DNA of 64,000 bases from Vibrio chagasii (GTDB taxonomy: Bacteria; Pseudomonadota; Gammaproteobacteria; Enterobacterales; Vibrionaceae), in NCBI RefSeq assembly GCF_024347355.1, contig NZ_AP025465.1, positions 124,001 through 188,000 on the forward strand, in the 5' to 3' direction. How positions within the stretch are numbered: the stretch's first letter is position 1; the number at the start of each line of letters is the position of its first letter. Under the pieces are notes generated by a model. The model made no database searches and had not been told where the DNA came from. It worked only from the letters and a program-made list of their open reading frames with translations. Below, in pieces: positions 19,160 to 27,575 of the stretch. The translations under genes and the position numbers were made by a program.

Positions 19160-21490
19160 TTATTTTTTCGCTTTAGCAAAAGCAGCTGCGAATGCACCGC
19201 CCATTGCGCCATTTTGTTGTGGCTCTTCACGACGGCGTTGTCCACCTTGCGAGTGTTGATTCGGGCGGCTTTGCGTGCGAGGTGCACTTGAACGTTGAGC
19301 TCGGTTGTCTTGTCCCGGCTCGTCTTTCATACGCATGCTGAGTGCAATACGTTTACGCTGAACATCCACTTCCATCACTTTCACTTTCACGATGTCACCC
19401 GCTTTAACCACTTCACGTGGATCAGAGACAAAGCGATCGGTAAGCGCTGAAATGTGCACTAAACCATCTTGGTGAACGCCGATATCGACAAAGGCACCGA
19501 AGTTAGCCACGTTTGAAACCACACCTTCTAGAATCATGCCCGGCTCTAAGTCTGAAACGCTGTTTACACCGTCGGCGAAGGTAGCAGTCTTGAACTCTGG
19601 GCGAGGGTCACGGCCGGGCTTATCTAGCTCTTTGATGATGTCGGTCACCGTAGGCACACCAAAGTTTTCATTGGTGTAATCAATGGCATGCAAGCCACGC
19701 AGGAAGTCTGTGTTACCCACCAGAGATTTGATGTCTTTGTGGTTTTTCTCAGCGATGCTTTTCACCACAGGGTAAGCTTCTGGGTGAACCGATGATGCAT
19801 CGAGAGGGTTCTTGCCGTCCATAATTCGTAGGAAACCAGCACACTGTTCAAAGGCTTTTGGCCCCAAGCGAGCGACTTTCTTCAGCGTAGTACGCGCTTC
19901 AAAACGACCATTTTCATCACGGAAATCCACGATGTTCTGAGCGATGGTGCTAGAAAGGCCCGCTACGCGAGTAAGTAGTGCGGCAGACGCGGTATTCACA
20001 TCAACACCTACGGCGTTTACACAGTCTTCGACAATCGCATCGAGGCGTTTAGCTAGCATAGTTTGGCTCACATCGTGTTGGTATTGGCCCACACCGATCG
20101 ATTTAGGGTCAATCTTCACCAGCTCTGCCAATGGATCTTGCAGACGACGCGCGATAGACACTGCACCACGGATCGATACGTCCATGTTCGGGAACTCTTT
20201 TGCTGCTAACTCAGACGCAGAATAAACCGATGCGCCCGCTTCGCTAACAATGATCTTTTGTGCTTTTAGGTTGCCACGCTTAATCACATCAGCCACGAAG
20301 CTGTCGGTTTCGCGGGAAGCTGTGCCGTTACCAATCGCAATCAGGTCAACGTTGAACTGACGAACCATCTGCTCAACCACGTGTGCTGACTTGTCGTATT
20401 GCTTTTGCGGTGGGTGAGGGTAAATAGTCTCTGTCGCTAGAACTTTACCTGTTGAGTCCACAACAGCGATTTTCGAACCGGTACGTAAACCTGGATCCAA
20501 GCCCAATGTTGCTCGAGGGCCAGCAGGCGCAGCCATTAGCAGGTCTTTAAGGTTGGTGGCGAATACTTCAATTGCTTCGATCTCTGCTCGTTCTTTCATC
20601 GCGCCCATCAATTCGGTTTCCATGTGCATAGAAACCTTGATGCGCCATGCCCAGCTAATCACTTGCTTACGCCAAGCATCTGCAGGAGCGCTGTTTAGGG
20701 TAATGCCGTAGTGATCAGAGATGATGTTCTCGCAGTATGAACCACGTACTCCTTCTTCTTGCTCTGGGTCTGCGTTCATTGCCAGTGTTAGGAAGCCTTC
20801 ATTTCGGCCACGCAGCATTGCAAGGGCACGGTGAGACGGTATTTTGCTAAGCGCTTCGTTGTGCTCGAAGTAGTCTTTGAACTTCTCACCTTCGTTCTCT
20901 TTGCCAGCCACAACACGAGCACCAAGCTCTGCATTGCGGTTCAGGTGTTGGCGAATCTTTTCAAGCAGGTTTGCGTCTTCCGCAATGCGCTCCATGATGA
21001 TCGCGCGTGCGCCATCCAGTGCAGCCTTGGTATCAGCAATGCCTTTATCGCTGCTGATGAAGTTAGCTGCTTCCGTTTCCGGATCGTGCTGTGGTTCATT
21101 CCATAACGTATCGGCAAGTGGCTCTAAGCCTGCTTCAATCGCGATCTGACCTTTGGTACGGCGCTTTGGTTTGTATGGAAGGTATAAATCTTCTAGACGA
21201 GTCTTGCTGTCTGCTTGAGTGATATCACGCTCGAGTCCTGGCGTGAGTTTTCCTTGGTCTTGAATCGACTTAAGAATCGTTTGGCGACGATCGTCTAGCT
21301 CGCGAAGATAAGAAAGGCGGCTATCAAGGTTACGTAGTTGGGTATCGTCTAAGCCACCCGTAACTTCTTTACGGTAGCGGGCAATAAAGGGAACGGTGTT
21401 ACCGTCGTCAATTAGGTTTACTGCGGCAGTGACTTGCTCAGAACGGACATTCAGTTCTTCAGCGATCAGTCGACAGATAGCTTGGCTCAT
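19160..21490 (-). CDS. tex: RNA-binding transcription accessory protein Tex
   Basis: Tex is a conserved cytoplasmic nucleic-acid-binding protein that affects transcription and stress survival. The 776-residue product has the N-terminal Tex helical domain, a YqgF-like RNase H fold (around [15 protein letters not shown], about residues 330-450), helix-hairpin-helix segments (about 500-570), and a C-terminal S1 domain (about 650-725; [21 protein letters not shown]). A basic Arg/Gln-rich tail follows. It is convergent with the 18561 gene and is preceded on its 5' side by the csrB region. Length is normal. Confidence 0.96.
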   Translation of the reverse strand: MSQAICRLIAEELNVRSEQVTAAVNLIDDGNTVPFIARYRKEVTGGLDDTQLRNLDSRLSYLRELDDRRQTILKSIQDQGKLTPGLERDITQADSKTRLEDLYLPYKPKRRTKGQIAIEAGLEPLADTLWNEPQHDPETEAANFISSDKGIADTKAALDGARAIIMERIAEDANLLEKIRQHLNRNAELGARVVAGKENEGEKFKDYFEHNEALSKIPSHRALAMLRGRNEGFLTLAMNADPEQEEGVRGSYCENIISDHYGITLNSAPADAWRKQVISWAWRIKVSMHMETELMGAMKERAEIEAIEVFATNLKDLLMAAPAGPRATLGLDPGLRTGSKIAVVDSTGKVLATETIYPHPPQKQYDKSAHVVEQMVRQFNVDLIAIGNGTASRETDSFVADVIKRGNLKAQKIIVSEAGASVYSASELAAKEFPNMDVSIRGAVSIARRLQDPLAELVKIDPKSIGVGQYQHDVSQTMLAKRLDAIVEDCVNAVGVDVNTASAALLTRVAGLSSTIAQNIVDFRDENGRFEARTTLKKVARLGPKAFEQCAGFLRIMDGKNPLDASSVHPEAYPVVKSIAEKNHKDIKSLVGNTDFLRGLHAIDYTNENFGVPTVTDIIKELDKPGRDPRPEFKTATFADGVNSVSDLEPGMILEGVVSNVANFGAFVDIGVHQDGLVHISALTDRFVSDPREVVKAGDIVKVKVMEVDVQRKRIALSMRMKDEPGQDNRAQRSSAPRTQSRPNQHSQGGQRRREEPQQNGAMGGAFAAAFAKAKK

Positions 21491-21608
21491 CCGATGAATC
21501 TCTTATTTAATATCATGACAAATACATGGGGGTGAGCGTACGCTTTTTCTAGCTTTGGCTGTGTAATTATCCTGTCAGAAGTCGAATTTCCGTTTGTGAT
21601 ACCTGCTT

Positions 21609-21626
21609 TGTGCGAGATCTCTTACA
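21609..21626. promoter_or_regulatory. GacA/UvrY (VarA)-type binding site upstream of csrB
   Basis: The 18-mer TGTGCGAGATCTCTTACA matches the palindrome TGTAAG-N6-CTTACA at 10 of the 12 defined positions. It lies about 160-177 bases upstream of the predicted csrB start, the sort of distance at which GacA-family regulators activate Csr RNAs. The site is seen; regulator identity is inferred. Confidence 0.7.
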
Positions 21627-21772
21627 AGTGATGTGAGACTAAGTCTCTTTAAATCGATGAAACTGTCTTGAAATTAACCTAAGTCACTGATTTTATTTGA
21701 TTGTGTATTTTCGGGTGTATTTCCCACCTGAAATGTTTTTTGCGACTATCTAGGAAACTCGCTCAATTACCG

Positions 21773-21778
21773 TAATAT
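21773..21778 (+). promoter_or_regulatory. -10 element of the csrB promoter
   Basis: TAATAT sits seven bases before the predicted RNA start at 21786. No good -35 hexamer lies 16-18 bases upstream, consistent with an activator-dependent promoter. Confidence 0.6.
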
Positions 21779-21785
21779 TTAACTT

Positions 21786-22096
21786 GTCGACAGGGAGTTG
21801 GCAGGAACAGGAAAAAGCCTAATGGACTAGGTATCTTCAGGATGAAGATTTGATTACTTAGGATGAGTAGTCAGCAAGGAAGTAACAATCTCTGGATGAG
21901 ATTCGCCAGTCAGGATGACAGGCTAGAATGGACACCGCTAGGATGGCGATGAACAAAAAGGAAATTGGTTAAAGGATTTAGCCACTATCAAGGAAAGATG
22001 CAGGGAGCACCTTATCTCGAAGAGATAAACAGTAGCCGGATTGCTGCGATAGAGACTTAACCCCGTCAGGCGAAAGCCTAGCGGGGTTTTCTTTTG
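21786..22096 (+). ncRNA. csrB: CsrB-family regulatory RNA (CsrA-sequestering)
   Basis: CsrB RNAs bind many copies of the translational regulator CsrA and remove it from its mRNA targets. The predicted RNA starts GTCGACAGGGAG, the same 5' end as E. coli CsrB. I count ten AGGA motifs and sixteen GGA trinucleotides, several in hairpin loops: CTTC-AGGAT-GAAG, TCTC-TGGAT-GAGA, GTC-AGGAT-GAC and CGC-TAGGATG-GCG. Near the 3' end AGTAGCCGGATTGCTGCGA resembles the E. coli CsrB segment before its terminator. The RNA ends in a strong hairpin at 22061-22086 (CCCCG...GGC-GAAA-GCC...CGGGG) and a T tract. No coding frame fits. Vibrios usually have several csrB paralogues; which copy this is cannot be told here. 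Confidence 0.93.
22061..22096 (+). terminator. csrB terminator
   Basis: CCCCGTCAGGC, a GAAA tetraloop, and GCCTAGCGGGG form a stem with a small internal mismatch, followed by TTTTCTTTT. Confidence 0.92.
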
Positions 22097-22154
22097 TCTG
22101 GAGTTTGAGTTTGCTTGAATACTCAGCTCATCGCTAAGTATTTATTAAGTTTGG

Positions 22155-22637
22155 TTATTCGTTGTCTGCGTAGCGAATCGAGTTAATGAACCACTCTTTG
22201 TCGCCTTCCGGTGTTTTTACCGTAAACTCATCATCCACTTCTTTCTTGAGCAGAGCTCTAGCCATTGGTGAGTCGATAGAGATATAGCCTTTAGCATCGC
22301 CGTATATCTCTTCTGGGCCGACAATTCGAAACTTCTTAATTTCCCCATCATCATTCTCAATTTCGACCCAAGCCCCGAAAAATACCTTACCTTCTTGTTG
22401 TGGCGAGTAATCAACGATCGTGACATCAGGTAGGAACTTTCTTAAGAAACGTACTCGGCGATCGATCTGACGAAGTAAACGCTTATTGAAGGTGTAATCT
22501 GCGTTTTCTGAACGATCTCCAAGGCTTGCAGCCCAAGTGACTATCTTAGTAATTTCAGGGCGTTTCTCGTGCCATAAGTGGTCATGTTCTGCTTTGAGCT
22601 TGTTATAACCTTCTCGGGTGATAAGTTTGGTTTTCAT
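22155..22637 (-). CDS. greB: Transcription elongation factor GreB
   Basis: GreB rescues backtracked RNA polymerase by stimulating transcript cleavage. The 160-residue protein has the N-terminal coiled-coil (about 1-75), carrying the acidic tip in LGDRSENADY, and the C-terminal FKBP-like domain with SPMARALLKKEVDDE. Length and motifs are typical. It is divergent from ompR across a 175-base intergenic region. Confidence 0.96.
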   Translation of the reverse strand: MKTKLITREGYNKLKAEHDHLWHEKRPEITKIVTWAASLGDRSENADYTFNKRLLRQIDRRVRFLRKFLPDVTIVDYSPQQEGKVFFGAWVEIENDDGEIKKFRIVGPEEIYGDAKGYISIDSPMARALLKKEVDDEFTVKTPEGDKEWFINSIRYADNE

Positions 22638-22812
22638 AAATCTGACTTAATGAAATGATGATCTAAGATAGAATATATAGAAAGGCAACATACGTTAACA
22701 ATTATTTAGGCGACTTTTTCTCCAATAATGTTACATTTTTAATGTATTAAACTCATTAGACTGTGCCCAAAAGCTTATAACCCAATAAGCGATTAATAGG
22801 TGGAACCATTAC

Positions 22813-23532
22813 ATGCAAGAAAACTACAAAATTTTAGTGGTCGATGACGATGCTCGTTTACGTGCACTGTTAGAGCGCTATCTGTCAGAGCAGGGCTTTC
22901 AAGTGCGTAGCGTGGCAAACAGTGAGCAGATGGACCGCCTGTTAACCCGTGAAAATTTTCACTTGATGGTATTGGATTTAATGTTGCCGGGCGAAGATGG
23001 TCTATCGATCTGTCGTCGCCTAAGAAATGCAAACAACTCGCTACCAATCCTGATGCTTACTGCAAAAGGTGATGAAGTGGATCGTATTGTTGGTTTGGAA
23101 GTTGGTGCTGATGACTATCTACCAAAACCATTCAACCCACGTGAACTGCTTGCTCGTATCAAAGCAGTATTACGTCGCCAAGTAATTGAAGCGCCAGGTG
23201 CCCCAAGCACAGAAGAATCAGTGGTTGAGTTTGGTGAATTCCGTTTGAATTTGGGTACGCGTGAGATGTTCCGCGGTGAAGAGCCAATGCCGCTGACTTC
23301 AGGTGAATTTGCGGTACTTAAATCATTAGTCACCAACGCACGTGAGCCAATGTCTCGCGATAAGCTGATGAACATGGCTCGTGGTCGTGAGTATTCAGCG
23401 ATGGAACGTTCTATCGACGTGCAGATTTCTCGCTTACGTCGCCTAGTGGAAGAAGACCCAAGTAAGCCTCGCTATATCCAAACAGTGTGGGGTTTAGGTT
23501 ATGTCTTCGTTCCTGATGGTAAGGCGTTGTAA
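22813..23532 (+). CDS. ompR: Osmolarity response regulator OmpR
   Basis: OmpR is the DNA-binding response regulator of the EnvZ-OmpR system, controlling porins and osmotic or acid responses. The 239 residues comprise a receiver domain with acidic pocket DDD (11-13), phosphoacceptor Asp55 in LDLMLPG and the conserved Lys in LPKPF, followed by a winged-helix output domain (about 135-235; ending VWGLGYVFVPDG). The partner kinase envZ follows, but after a 166-base gap holding a terminator-like hairpin. Confidence 0.97.
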   Translation: MQENYKILVVDDDARLRALLERYLSEQGFQVRSVANSEQMDRLLTRENFHLMVLDLMLPGEDGLSICRRLRNANNSLPILMLTAKGDEVDRIVGLEVGADDYLPKPFNPRELLARIKAVLRRQVIEAPGAPSTEESVVEFGEFRLNLGTREMFRGEEPMPLTSGEFAVLKSLVTNAREPMSRDKLMNMARGREYSAMERSIDVQISRLRRLVEEDPSKPRYIQTVWGLGYVFVPDGKAL

Positions 23533-23592
23533 TTTAGTATTGAAAGCCCGAAAGCCGTTTCATTGATTCTGCGATTCAGAGCTCTCTATTTG

Positions 23593-23626
23593 CGGGCCAT
23601 CTCATTGATATGTGATGGCCCGTTTT
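23593..23626 (+). terminator. Terminator-like hairpin between ompR and envZ
   Basis: CGGGCCATC (23593-23601) pairs perfectly with GATGGCCCG (23614-23622) across a 12-base loop and is followed by TTTT. It can end or attenuate ompR transcripts before envZ. Confidence 0.8.
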
Positions 23627-23698
23627 CTATTCAGAGCGAAGGTTTATGGTTATAGTCATATAACGCTTTGTTTTTTCTTTCAACATCTTGGGTGCCCC

Positions 23699-24994
23699 AT
23701 GCGTATACGTAGTTCCTTTACTCAGTCGATAGTACTTTTCTTAACGTTATTGGTCGCAAGCCAAATCTTTTCTTACTACGCAGTATTTAATTACGCTTTA
23801 ATGCCTAGTTTGCAGCAGTTCAATAAGATACTGGCTCATGAGCTGAATTTAGTTCTAGACCAAAGAAATAATATTGAGATTGAGGCCCCAATGCGCCAGC
23901 GCGTGCTTGAGCAATTAGGGGTGACGGTACATGCTAAAGATAGCGAAGTCGCGAACGAATATTATCACGCAGTCTCGATTGACTTGATGAGTGAGGAGAT
24001 GACCAAAGAGTTAGGATCTGAGACTGAAGTGCGTCTGATTCTAGCCAAAGATAGCTATGTGTTGTGGATGGATATTGCAAAACTTCCTAATTCACTGATT
24101 CGCATACCGTTATCAGAGCTTCAAGAAGAAGACTTTATGCCACTATTTCGCAATAGTCTGATCATGGCAATGTTGATCGTTGCTGGTGGATGGTTATTTA
24201 TTCGTTTGCAAAATCGGCCATTGATCGCTTTAGAAAGAGCAGCGCAGGAGGTTGGGCGTGGTGAAATTCCACCGCCATTAACGGTGCGAGGAACAAAGGA
24301 AATTCGTTCAGTGACTCGGACTTTTAATCAAATGTCTAAGGATATCCAAGAGTTAGAAGAAGATAGAACGTTGTTGATGGCAGGGGTGAGTCATGATTTA
24401 CGTACCCCACTTACTCGTATTCGTTTAGCGACAGAAATGATGTCACCGGAAGACAGTTATTTAGCCGAAGGTATCATCAGTGATACGGAAGAATGTAACG
24501 AGATCATTAGCCAATTTATGGATTACCTAAAGCCAGTTGATCGAGAGTCATTTGAAGCGGTCGATGTCGATGACATTGCACGCGAGGTATCGAGTTCTGA
24601 GGGAGGGTATGAGGTACAGATTGAAACGGATATTCCGGATACCATGAAGCCTGCATTAGGCAACCCGATCGCGATGAAGCGTGCCGTGAGTAACTTGGTA
24701 GTGAATGCGCTGCGTTATGGCAATGGTTGGGTCAAGGTATCAACCGGCATGACAGCGGATAACAAACTGGCTTGGGTGACAGTAGAAGATAACGGTCCGG
24801 GTATCCCACAAGACCAGATCGGCAAGCTATTTGAACCCTTCACTCGTGGCGATACGGCTCGTGGTAGTGAAGGAACGGGGTTAGGTTTGGCGATCGTCAA
24901 GCGTATTGTTAGCCAACACCAAGGCGCAGTGGTGGTCAATAATCGCAGTGAAGGTGGCTTAAAAGCGCAGATCAGTTTCCCTGTTAAGCCCTAG
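23699..24994 (+). CDS. envZ: Osmosensor histidine kinase EnvZ
   Basis: EnvZ is the inner-membrane sensor kinase and phosphatase for OmpR. Starting at ATG 23699 ([10 protein letters not shown]) gives 431 residues; the open frame upstream runs through the ompR-envZ hairpin and is rejected. There are two membrane segments (about 12-35 and 150-172) flanking a periplasmic loop, a HAMP linker, a HisKA domain with phosphoacceptor His232 in [12 protein letters not shown], and an HATPase domain with the N box NALRYG, G1 box DNGPGIP and G2 box GTGLGLAIV. All catalytic motifs are intact. Confidence 0.96.
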   Translation: MRIRSSFTQSIVLFLTLLVASQIFSYYAVFNYALMPSLQQFNKILAHELNLVLDQRNNIEIEAPMRQRVLEQLGVTVHAKDSEVANEYYHAVSIDLMSEEMTKELGSETEVRLILAKDSYVLWMDIAKLPNSLIRIPLSELQEEDFMPLFRNSLIMAMLIVAGGWLFIRLQNRPLIALERAAQEVGRGEIPPPLTVRGTKEIRSVTRTFNQMSKDIQELEEDRTLLMAGVSHDLRTPLTRIRLATEMMSPEDSYLAEGIISDTEECNEIISQFMDYLKPVDRESFEAVDVDDIAREVSSSEGGYEVQIETDIPDTMKPALGNPIAMKRAVSNLVVNALRYGNGWVKVSTGMTADNKLAWVTVEDNGPGIPQDQIGKLFEPFTRGDTARGSEGTGLGLAIVKRIVSQHQGAVVVNNRSEGGLKAQISFPVKP

Positions 24995-25044
24995 TTGTCA
25001 TCGGTCCGTGTGATTTCGATGAGTTTGGTTCGGGGAACTATTAA

Positions 25045-25134
25045 GAGATCCCCGACTCGGTCATTATTCTCTCTCGGGGATGACAAAAAATACCGTCATT
25101 CCCTATCGTGAGGAACGAACGAGTAGGGAATCTC
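25045..25134. repeat. REP-like inverted doublet of two 40-bp palindromic units
   Basis: Unit 1 (25045-25084) begins GAGATCCCCGACTCGG and ends GGGGATGAC. Unit 2 (25095-25134), read on the opposite strand, begins GAGATTCCCTACTCG and ends GGGAATGAC. The two align at 29 of 40 positions without gaps, and each is itself an imperfect palindrome (ATCCCCGA/TCGGGGAT and ATTCCCTA/TAGGGAAT). They face each other with a 10-base A-rich spacer, in the intergenic space between convergent envZ and recG. Confidence 0.7.
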
Positions 25135-25163
25135 GCTCTTGATTGAAGAAAGTAACGTGCACT

Positions 25164-25191
25164 AAAAAGGCTTCCTTGTGGAAGCCTTTTT
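25164..25191. terminator. Bidirectional terminator between envZ and recG
   Basis: AAAAAGGCTTCC pairs with GGAAGCCTTTTT around a TTGT loop. It serves convergent envZ and recG. Confidence 0.9.
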
Positions 25192-25219
25192 ACTTTGTAG
25201 GCTTGAATATCTGGGGCTA

Positions 25220-27298
25220 TCAAGCCTTCGAATACACATCACGTTCACCTAGCCAGCGATTGATGATCGCCTTAGCGTTATCGGGATAGCTGTCATGAAT
25301 ATGGCGTGCGATACGCTGCACTTCGGGGATTAAACGTTGGTCTCGTACTAAGTCGGCAATCTTGAAATCCGCCAAGCCGGTCTGTTTAGTGCCAAGCAGT
25401 TCACCGGGGCCACGGATCTCTAAGTCACGCTGTGCAATCACAAAGCCATCGTTACTTTCACGCAGCACACCTAAGCGCTTCTGAGCGGTTTTAGACAGCG
25501 GTGAGTGATACAACAATACACAATGGCTTGCGACTGACCCTCGGCCTACACGACCGCGCAATTGGTGAAGTTGAGCTAGACCAAGACGTTCTGGGTTCTC
25601 GATGATCATTAAGCTCGAATTCGGAACATCCACACCCACTTCAATCACCGTAGTCGCAACCAATAGGTGCAGTTTGTTTTCTTTGAACTCCTGCATCACT
25701 GCTTGTTTTTCGGCAGGTTTCATTCGGCCGTGTACTAAACCAATTTTCACATCAGGCAGTTTTCGTTGCAGCTCTTCTGCGGTGTCTGCAGCAGCTTGCG
25801 CTTCCAATACTTCAGACTCATCAATCAGTGTGCACACCCAATAGGCTTGCTTACCCTCATTGAGGCAGGCATTACGCACGCGTTCGACGATGTCATCACG
25901 CTTGGTATCTGGAATTGCCACAGTTTGAATGGGCGTTCGACCCGGTGGTAATTCATCAATGATTGAGGTTTCGAGATCGGCGTAGGCCGTCATTGCCAAT
26001 GTTCGTGGAATTGGCGTTGCTGTCATCACTAACTGGTGAGGATAGTAGCCTTGCTTAGCGCCTTTCTCACGTAGCTCTAGTCGCTGGTGGACACCGAATC
26101 GGTGTTGCTCATCAATGATGACTAAGCCAAGGTTTTTGAACTCGACGTGTTCTTGGAATAGGGCATGAGTACCGACCACCATTTGCGCTTCACCACTGCC
26201 AATGCGCGTAAGCTCAGTCTCACGAGCTTTACCTTTGAGTTTGCCCGCCAGCCAACCGACTTGAATGCCCATGGCTTCAAACCAATTGGCGAAGTTGATT
26301 GCGTGCTGTTCTGCTAATAGTTCGGTTGGTGCCATCAAAGCGACTTGCTGACCATGTTCCAGTGCGCGAACCGCCGCTAGCGCAGCAACCAAGGTTTTAC
26401 CTGAACCTACATCGCCTTGTACTAAGCGCATCATTGGGTGCGGCTTTTCTAAGTCAGTTTCAATTTCTTGGGTTACGCGTGCTTGAGCATTGGTTGGCGA
26501 GAATGGTAGCTGATCCAGTAGTTTATCTTTGAGTGTATTCACGGGAGGAAGCGGCATCGCTTTATCTTGCTGTCCTTTACTGCGAACAGACAGCATCGAC
26601 AGGTTTTGAGCCAGTAATTCTTCCATAATCAAACGCAGCTGGGCTGGGTGTTTACCTTCATCAAATAACTCGAGGTCGATACCCGGAGGCGGTCTGTGAA
26701 TGGTATGCAGTGCTTGTGCGAGAGTAATTTGGTGGTCGTACAAACCAGACGGTAGTAGCTCATTGACGGCTGCTTTGTCGATCAGTTCTAATGCTTGGTC
26801 GGTCAGGTTACGCAGTGTGACTTGTCTCAGTCCTTCAGTGGTTGGGTACACCGGAGTTAGGTTCGCTTCCACGTCTGGTTGCTGTCTTGGAGCAAAGAAT
26901 TTGTAATCCGGATGGACGATCTCAAGTCCCATATTACCACGCTTGATTTCACCATAAGCATGAACTTGCTTGCCCTCGGCAAAGTTGTTCTTCATACCAG
27001 CGGTGAAGTTGAAAAAGCGCAGTGTAATAGTGCCATTACCGTCGCTGATCTTTACCGCCAACATCTTACGTTTACCGAAAATGGTATCCACGCTCATCAC
27101 CTTGCCTTGGACTGCGGCCCAGATTCCAGCGTGCAGTTTGATGATCGGATAGATTCGCGTTCTATCTTCATAACGTAATGGCAGATGAAACAGTAGGTCT
27201 TGTACATTGCTAAGCCCAACCTTTTCCAGTTTCTCTGCGACTTTAGCGCCGACTCCAGATAAAGAGTTGAGAGGGATAGCAGATAAAAGCTGTGACAT
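25220..27298 (-). CDS. recG: ATP-dependent DNA helicase RecG
   Basis: RecG remodels stalled replication forks and Holliday junctions. The product, 692 residues from the chosen start, has the N-terminal wedge/OB domain (about 1-170), helicase motif I GDVGSGKT, motif II DEQH, motif III TATPIPRT, and the C-terminal helicase half with TTVIEVGVD and HQLRGRVGRG. I choose ATG 27298 (MSQLLSAIPL) by resemblance to the family N-terminus; ATG 27310 would add four residues, and neither has a strong ribosome site. It lies downstream of spoT on the same strand with no trmH between, but a repeat-filled gap separates them. Confidence 0.95.
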   Translation of the reverse strand: MSQLLSAIPLNSLSGVGAKVAEKLEKVGLSNVQDLLFHLPLRYEDRTRIYPIIKLHAGIWAAVQGKVMSVDTIFGKRKMLAVKISDGNGTITLRFFNFTAGMKNNFAEGKQVHAYGEIKRGNMGLEIVHPDYKFFAPRQQPDVEANLTPVYPTTEGLRQVTLRNLTDQALELIDKAAVNELLPSGLYDHQITLAQALHTIHRPPPGIDLELFDEGKHPAQLRLIMEELLAQNLSMLSVRSKGQQDKAMPLPPVNTLKDKLLDQLPFSPTNAQARVTQEIETDLEKPHPMMRLVQGDVGSGKTLVAALAAVRALEHGQQVALMAPTELLAEQHAINFANWFEAMGIQVGWLAGKLKGKARETELTRIGSGEAQMVVGTHALFQEHVEFKNLGLVIIDEQHRFGVHQRLELREKGAKQGYYPHQLVMTATPIPRTLAMTAYADLETSIIDELPPGRTPIQTVAIPDTKRDDIVERVRNACLNEGKQAYWVCTLIDESEVLEAQAAADTAEELQRKLPDVKIGLVHGRMKPAEKQAVMQEFKENKLHLLVATTVIEVGVDVPNSSLMIIENPERLGLAQLHQLRGRVGRGSVASHCVLLYHSPLSKTAQKRLGVLRESNDGFVIAQRDLEIRGPGELLGTKQTGLADFKIADLVRDQRLIPEVQRIARHIHDSYPDNAKAIINRWLGERDVYSKA

Positions 27299-27370
27299 AA
27301 CAAGGCTCATAAACGTAAGAGTGATGATCTATTCAAGCATTTTACTGGATTTTTGTACAGGATAAAGCTT

Positions 27371-27559
27371 AGAAGCAGATACGGGATTCGAGTAAACGAG
27401 ATGCGAAGAGATAAAAAGCAAATAGGATCTTAGAGTTATCGGTGTGATGAAAGAATAAGGCAGTAGAAAAAATTAAAGCAGACTCGAAATACGAAAAGTT
27501 GAGTGCTGAAAAGCTTTTGCTCTTCGCATCTCGAGACTCGTATCTCTCATCTGCTTTAT
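27371..27559. repeat. Palindromic repeat element (inverted arms), copy 1 of a dispersed family
   Basis: The left arm (27371-27410) and the reverse complement of the right arm (27520-27558) share AAGCAGAT near one end and the 14-mer CGAGATGCGAAGAG at the other. The left arm matches, at 36 of 40 positions, the reverse complement of 62115-62154. A degenerate third copy lies inside (27475-27497, AAAGCAGACTCGAAATACGAAAA). No gene is present; the element fills most of the recG-spoT intergenic space. Confidence 0.75.
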
Positions 27560-27575
27560 CTATCTGCTTTTAGAG

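Noticed and set aside
22061-22096. The csrB terminator as a greB terminator on the minus strand
   Set aside because: On the minus strand the hairpin is not followed by a T run, so it fits only the plus-strand RNA.
27299-27575. A missing or decayed trmH gene between recG and spoT
   Set aside because: E. coli has trmH here, but the gap contains only palindromic repeats and no protein-like remnant; absence at this spot appears normal for vibrios.
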